Shown one piece after another: positions 6,030 to 8,427 of a stretch of 8,427 nucleotides of DNA. Made by a program: the position numbers and the translations under genes. Every line of letters starts with the position of its first letter. Position 1 is the stretch's first letter. The DNA is from Caulobacteraceae bacterium. GTDB taxonomy: Bacteria > Pseudomonadota > Alphaproteobacteria > Caulobacterales > Caulobacteraceae. The DNA lies in contig PLFA01000132.1 in assembly GCA_003136615.1 (NCBI GenBank), positions 1-8,427 on the forward strand. The letters are read 5' to 3'. Under the pieces are notes generated by a model. The model did no database searches. It was given only the letters and a program-made list of their open reading frames with translations, and was not told the DNA's origin.

Positions 6030-7409
6030 TCACGGGCTCGCGTCCGGCGGAAGCGAGATCGGCCTCGCCGGGTGGCGGGCGCCATGGGCGGGTCCCATCC
6101 AGCTCTGGGACAGCACATGATAGATCGGCTCGGGCATGACCCAGCCGGAGACCCAGCGGGCCAGGAGCGCGGCCAGCATCAGCGGGCCCACCAGGCCCGG
6201 GGACCTCGTCATTTCCATAAGGATCACCGCGCTGGTGAGGGGCGCCTGAACGACGCCGGCGAGATAGGCGCACATGCCGATCACCACCGCGTCGCGGCCC
6301 TGGAAGGCGAAGAGCCCGGTGCGGGCAAAGGCCGCGCCAATCCCTGCGCCGGTGGCGAGGGAGGGGGCGAAGATGCCGCCGGGGGCGCCCGAGGCCGAGG
6401 CGGCGAGGCTCGCGATAAACTTAGTGACGGCCAGGCTGAAGCCGCGCCCCGGATGATCGGTGAGCAGGGACTTGGCCTCATCGTAACCCGCCCCGAAGGT
6501 GATGCCGCCCGAGGCCAGGGCGATCAGGGCCGCGACCACGCCACAGATGAAGGCGAAGAGGACCGGACGCGCGCGGCGCCAGCGGGTGACGGGATTATCC
6601 CTGGGGCCGATGATCAGGGTCAGAAGCCGGGAGAAGCCGCCACCGGCGAGGCCCCCGACGACGCCGATGAGAGGTGCGGCGAGCCAGATGCTGGCCTTGA
6701 CGGGCCCCGGATCAAAGACCCCGAAATAGGCATAGTCGCCTTGCAGGGCATAGGAGGTGAAGCCGGCGATGACCACCACCAGAATGACCATTGTGTGAGT
6801 GCGCCGTTCGAAGCTGCGGGCCAATTCCTCCACGGCGAAGACCACCCCGGCGATGGGGGTGTTGAAGGCGGCGGAGACCCCCGCGGCCCCTCCGGCGATG
6901 ATCAGGGCGCGGCGCCCTGGCTCGCCTTTCAGGCCCCGGGTGAAGGCGCGAAGGATCCCGGCCACCACCTGGACCGTGGGACCTTCGCGGCCAATGGAGG
7001 CGCCGCAGAGCAGGAACAGGGCTGAGAGCACCACCTTCCAGGCGGCGGTCCGAAGCGTCACGCGCTGTCCGCCCCAGCGCCCTGTCCATCGGGATTCGGC
7101 GGCGGCGATCACCTGGGGAATGCCGCTGCCGGCGGCGGCGGGCGCGAATCGGGTGGTGAGCCAGGCAATCAGGGCGAAACCGAAGGGCATGAGGAGGAGC
7201 GTCGGCCAGCGTGCGGCGGCATAGAGCCAGGCGTGGGCCTTCATGGCGCTGTCGCAGAGCCTGGCGAAATAGGCCGCCGCGAGGCCGCCCAGAACGGCCA
7301 CGGCGATGATTTGCCCCAGGCGCAGGGAACGTCGCCAGCGCAGGACGCCCTGGAGCGCCACGCGGCGCGAGCGACGACGGACGACGCTGAATGAGGATGC
7401 TTCACTCAC
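6030..7409 (-). CDS. ClC-family chloride channel/antiporter
   Basis: Inner-membrane ClC protein, in bacteria usually a 2 Cl-/1 H+ exchanger. In the longest form (473 residues from TTG 7451) the chloride-selectivity motifs are all seen: GSGIPQ (108-113), GREGPTVQ (154-161) with the gating glutamate E156, GGIFAPSL (358-365), and PIYHVL with Y444 at the place of the central tyrosine. EE at 208-209, in AFNTPIAGVVFAVEEL, matches the internal proton glutamate (E203 of E. coli ClC-ec1), so exchange rather than simple channel activity is predicted. Hydrophobic helices fill most of 45-440. The tail is short and has no CBS domains. GSGIPQ in place of the common GSGIPE is a small variation. The start is uncertain: GTG at 7409 (459 residues, reading SEASSFSVVRRR) is given here; TTG at 7451 is the alternative. 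Neither has a clear Shine-Dalgarno site. The gene is divergent from the VC0807-family gene and close to or overlapping the GNAT gene downstream. Confidence 0.92.
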   Translation of the reverse strand: MSEASSFSVVRRRSRRVALQGVLRWRRSLRLGQIIAVAVLGGLAAAYFARLCDSAMKAHAWLYAAARWPTLLLMPFGFALIAWLTTRFAPAAAGSGIPQVIAAAESRWTGRWGGQRVTLRTAAWKVVLSALFLLCGASIGREGPTVQVVAGILRAFTRGLKGEPGRRALIIAGGAAGVSAAFNTPIAGVVFAVEELARSFERRTHTMVILVVVIAGFTSYALQGDYAYFGVFDPGPVKASIWLAAPLIGVVGGLAGGGFSRLLTLIIGPRDNPVTRWRRARPVLFAFICGVVAALIALASGGITFGAGYDEAKSLLTDHPGRGFSLAVTKFIASLAASASGAPGGIFAPSLATGAGIGAAFARTGLFAFQGRDAVVIGMCAYLAGVVQAPLTSAVILMEMTRSPGLVGPLMLAALLARWVSGWVMPEPIYHVLSQSWMGPAHGARHPARPISLPPDASP

Positions 7410-7493
7410 GCGGGGCGGTATGCGTCGGGGCGGGACGTGCGACAATCGCAAACTTGGCTGGGGCGTTGGGAGACCGCCCTTGCGGCGCGTCGT

Positions 7494-7504
7494 TTAGGCC
7501 CTAA
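7494..7504. repeat. Short inverted repeat in the divergent ClC/VC0807 promoter region
   Basis: TTAGGCCCTAA is a perfect odd-centred palindrome with 5-bp arms, 24 bp before the VC0807-family start and just ahead of its ribosome site. It could be a small operator or the stem of a weak hairpin. The arms are short, so chance is quite possible. Confidence 0.3.
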
Positions 7505-7518
7505 GCTCGCCTTCGGAC

Positions 7519-7525
7519 GGGAGGG
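7519..7525 (+). promoter_or_regulatory. Shine-Dalgarno site for the VC0807-family gene
   Basis: GGGAGGG ends three bases before the ATG at 7529; the core GGAGG (7520-7524) has four bases of spacing. It is strong in sequence but closer to the start than usual. Confidence 0.6.
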
Positions 7526-7528
7526 ACG

Positions 7529-8248
7529 ATGGCCGACGAAAGCAGTGCGGGTGGAAGCGGTGCTTTGGCGAAGGGCCTGACCCTGATCCGCGGGAGCATT
7601 GGCGGGATCCTCGTCGAGGTGATCATCAACTTCGCCCTGCCCTTTGTCATCTACAGCTATTTTGAACACCGGCAGGGCGATGTGATGGCCCTGATCTATT
7701 CCTCCGGACCGCCCATCGCCTGGACGCTGATTGTGCTGGCCTGGAAGCGCGAGGTGGATGTCATCTCGACCTTTGTGGTGGCGGGCATTGCGCTCTCGCT
7801 GCTCGCGATGTTGGGCGGGGGCTCGGTGAGATTCCTCCAGCTGCGCGAGAAGCTGGTCACGGTGCTCTTTGGCGTGGCTTTCATTGTCTCCGCCCTGATC
7901 AAACGGCCTCTGATCTATGAACTGGCCCGGGCGGGCATGAAGCGCAATAAATCGGCCGAGCTTGACCGGTTTGAGACCCTCAAGGACGACCCTCGCCTGC
8001 GACATTCCATGACGGTGATGACCCTGGTCTGGGGAATCGGCCTGCTGGCCGACGCCGCGATTTCCGCCGGCCTCGTGATGGTTCTGACGGTGAAGCAGTA
8101 TCTGATCGTCGGTCCGATCTTCGGCAACATTTTCATTGGCGGCATCTGGCTCTGGATGTTTCTCTATATTCGCTATCGGCGGAAGCTGGGGGACGCCCAG
8201 CGCGCCGAGGAGGCGGCAAGGGCCGTTCCCAGAGCAGAAAACGCCTAG
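7529..8248 (+). CDS. VC0807-family integral membrane protein
   Basis: A 239-residue membrane protein that resembles the VC0807 family, whose function is unknown. About six hydrophobic segments are visible, near 22-44, 52-72, 76-96, 106-124, 160-187 and 191-215. Between the fourth and fifth lies a charged cytoplasmic-type loop (KRNKSAELDRFETLKDD, about 138-154), typical of these proteins, and the C-terminus is a charged tail (RYRRKLGDAQRAEEAAR). No enzymatic motif or signal peptide was recognised. It is divergent from the ClC gene and is followed 33 bp later by a GMC oxidoreductase on the same strand, so the two may share a transcript. The coding call is firm. The family name rests on overall layout and the loop region and is less certain. 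Confidence 0.8.
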   Translation: MADESSAGGSGALAKGLTLIRGSIGGILVEVIINFALPFVIYSYFEHRQGDVMALIYSSGPPIAWTLIVLAWKREVDVISTFVVAGIALSLLAMLGGGSVRFLQLREKLVTVLFGVAFIVSALIKRPLIYELARAGMKRNKSAELDRFETLKDDPRLRHSMTVMTLVWGIGLLADAAISAGLVMVLTVKQYLIVGPIFGNIFIGGIWLWMFLYIRYRRKLGDAQRAEEAARAVPRAENA

Positions 8249-8249
8249 A

Positions 8250-8281
8250 CCGGCTTCAAGACTCGTCGCTGAAGGGGCCGG
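8250..8281 (+). promoter_or_regulatory. Inverted repeat overlapping the GMC ribosome-binding site
   Basis: The gap between the VC0807-family stop and the GMC start can fold: CCGG (8250-8253) with CCGG (8278-8281), and CTTCA (8254-8258) with TGAAG (8270-8274), leaving a GGG bulge (8275-8277) and an 11-base loop. There is no T-run, so it is not a typical intrinsic terminator. The 3' arm contains the GAAGGGG ribosome site, so the fold could limit translation of the downstream gene. Confidence 0.4.
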
Positions 8282-8427
8282 ATGCCAAAGCCGATATCGA
8301 GCGACGTCCTGATTGTCGGCGCGGGAACCGCCGGCGCCATCCTCGCCAGTGAGCTTTCCCGGGACCCCGCGCGCCAGGTCACGCTCCTTGAGGCCGGGCC
8401 GGAGGATACGGACCCCCGCCTTGCCGA
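8282..8427 (+). CDS. GMC-family FAD oxidoreductase (partial, N-terminus only)
   Basis: The first 48 residues of a flavoprotein run off the right edge. They show a textbook FAD-binding Rossmann start: DVLIVGAGTAGAILASEL, with G-x-G-x-x-G at 13-18, and VTLLEAGP (33-40), whose E37 would bind the adenine ribose. This spacing and the LLEAGP ending are typical of glucose-methanol-choline oxidoreductases such as choline dehydrogenase, which oxidise alcohols to aldehydes. Substrate and full length cannot be judged. The ATG at 8282 has GAAGGGG at 8271-8277 as ribosome site. It follows the VC0807-family gene on the same strand. Other FAD enzymes remain possible because only the nucleotide-binding part is seen. 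Confidence 0.8.
   Translation, partial: MPKPISSDVLIVGAGTAGAILASELSRDPARQVTLLEAGPEDTDPRLA

Noticed and set aside
6016..6273. Extension of the acetyltransferase to 255 residues
   Set aside because: The added part lies mostly within the ClC C-terminal coding region and has no GNAT similarity; only the short GTG 6033 variant is plausible.
6072..7025. 317-codon plus-strand frame opposite the ClC gene
   Set aside because: Gly/Asp/Arg-rich shadow of a certain membrane-protein gene.
7406..8005. 199-codon minus-strand frame opposite the VC0807-family gene
   Set aside because: No motif and charged, low-complexity content; the plus-strand frame has clear membrane helices and a ribosome site.
8250..8281. 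Intrinsic terminator after the VC0807-family gene
   Set aside because: The stem is interrupted by a GGG bulge and no T-run follows; it is better read as a possible fold over the next ribosome site.

Overview
The window is GC-rich, protein-dense bacterial chromosome with short intergenic gaps. The gene families (DUF1289, DusA, a PaoABC-type aldehyde oxidase, a ClC antiporter, a VC0807-family membrane protein and a GMC oxidoreductase) and the codon usage suggest an alphaproteobacterium, plausibly of the Caulobacterales. This is an inference from family mix and base composition; there is no rRNA or other marker gene here. No tRNA or rRNA genes, insertion sequences, CRISPR arrays or phage genes were seen.

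Layout from left to right. (1) The first bases look like the start of a leftward gene that leaves the window, followed by an AT-richer intergenic stretch. (2) A small DUF1289 gene (+) runs head-on into dusA (-); their stop codons overlap in the four bases CTAA. (3) Divergent from dusA is a compact three-gene operon, paoA-paoB-paoC (+). It encodes a molybdenum, FAD and iron-sulfur aldehyde oxidoreductase whose small subunit carries a twin-arginine signal, so the complex is probably periplasmic. (4) Only 15 bp after paoC lies the end of a leftward pair: a ClC-type chloride/proton antiporter followed, close by or overlapping, by a GNAT acetyltransferase. (5) Divergent from the ClC gene is a six-helix VC0807-family membrane protein (+). 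(6) After a 33-bp gap a GMC-type FAD oxidoreductase begins and runs off the right edge.

How the genes work together: PaoA (two [2Fe-2S] clusters), PaoB (FAD plus a four-cysteine insert typical of a [4Fe-4S] cluster) and PaoC (molybdopterin cofactor and active site) form one electron-transfer chain that oxidises aldehydes to acids. The XdhC/PaoD-type maturation factor that usually accompanies such operons is not in the window. The partial GMC oxidoreductase could produce aldehydes, but nothing here links it transcriptionally to pao. The remaining genes are ordinary housekeeping or transport functions.

No convincing new biological system is visible. The most noteworthy points are the dusA 5' end, where the conserved N-terminus extends upstream of the only ATG with no canonical start codon available, and a hairpin that could cover the ribosome-binding site of the GMC gene.
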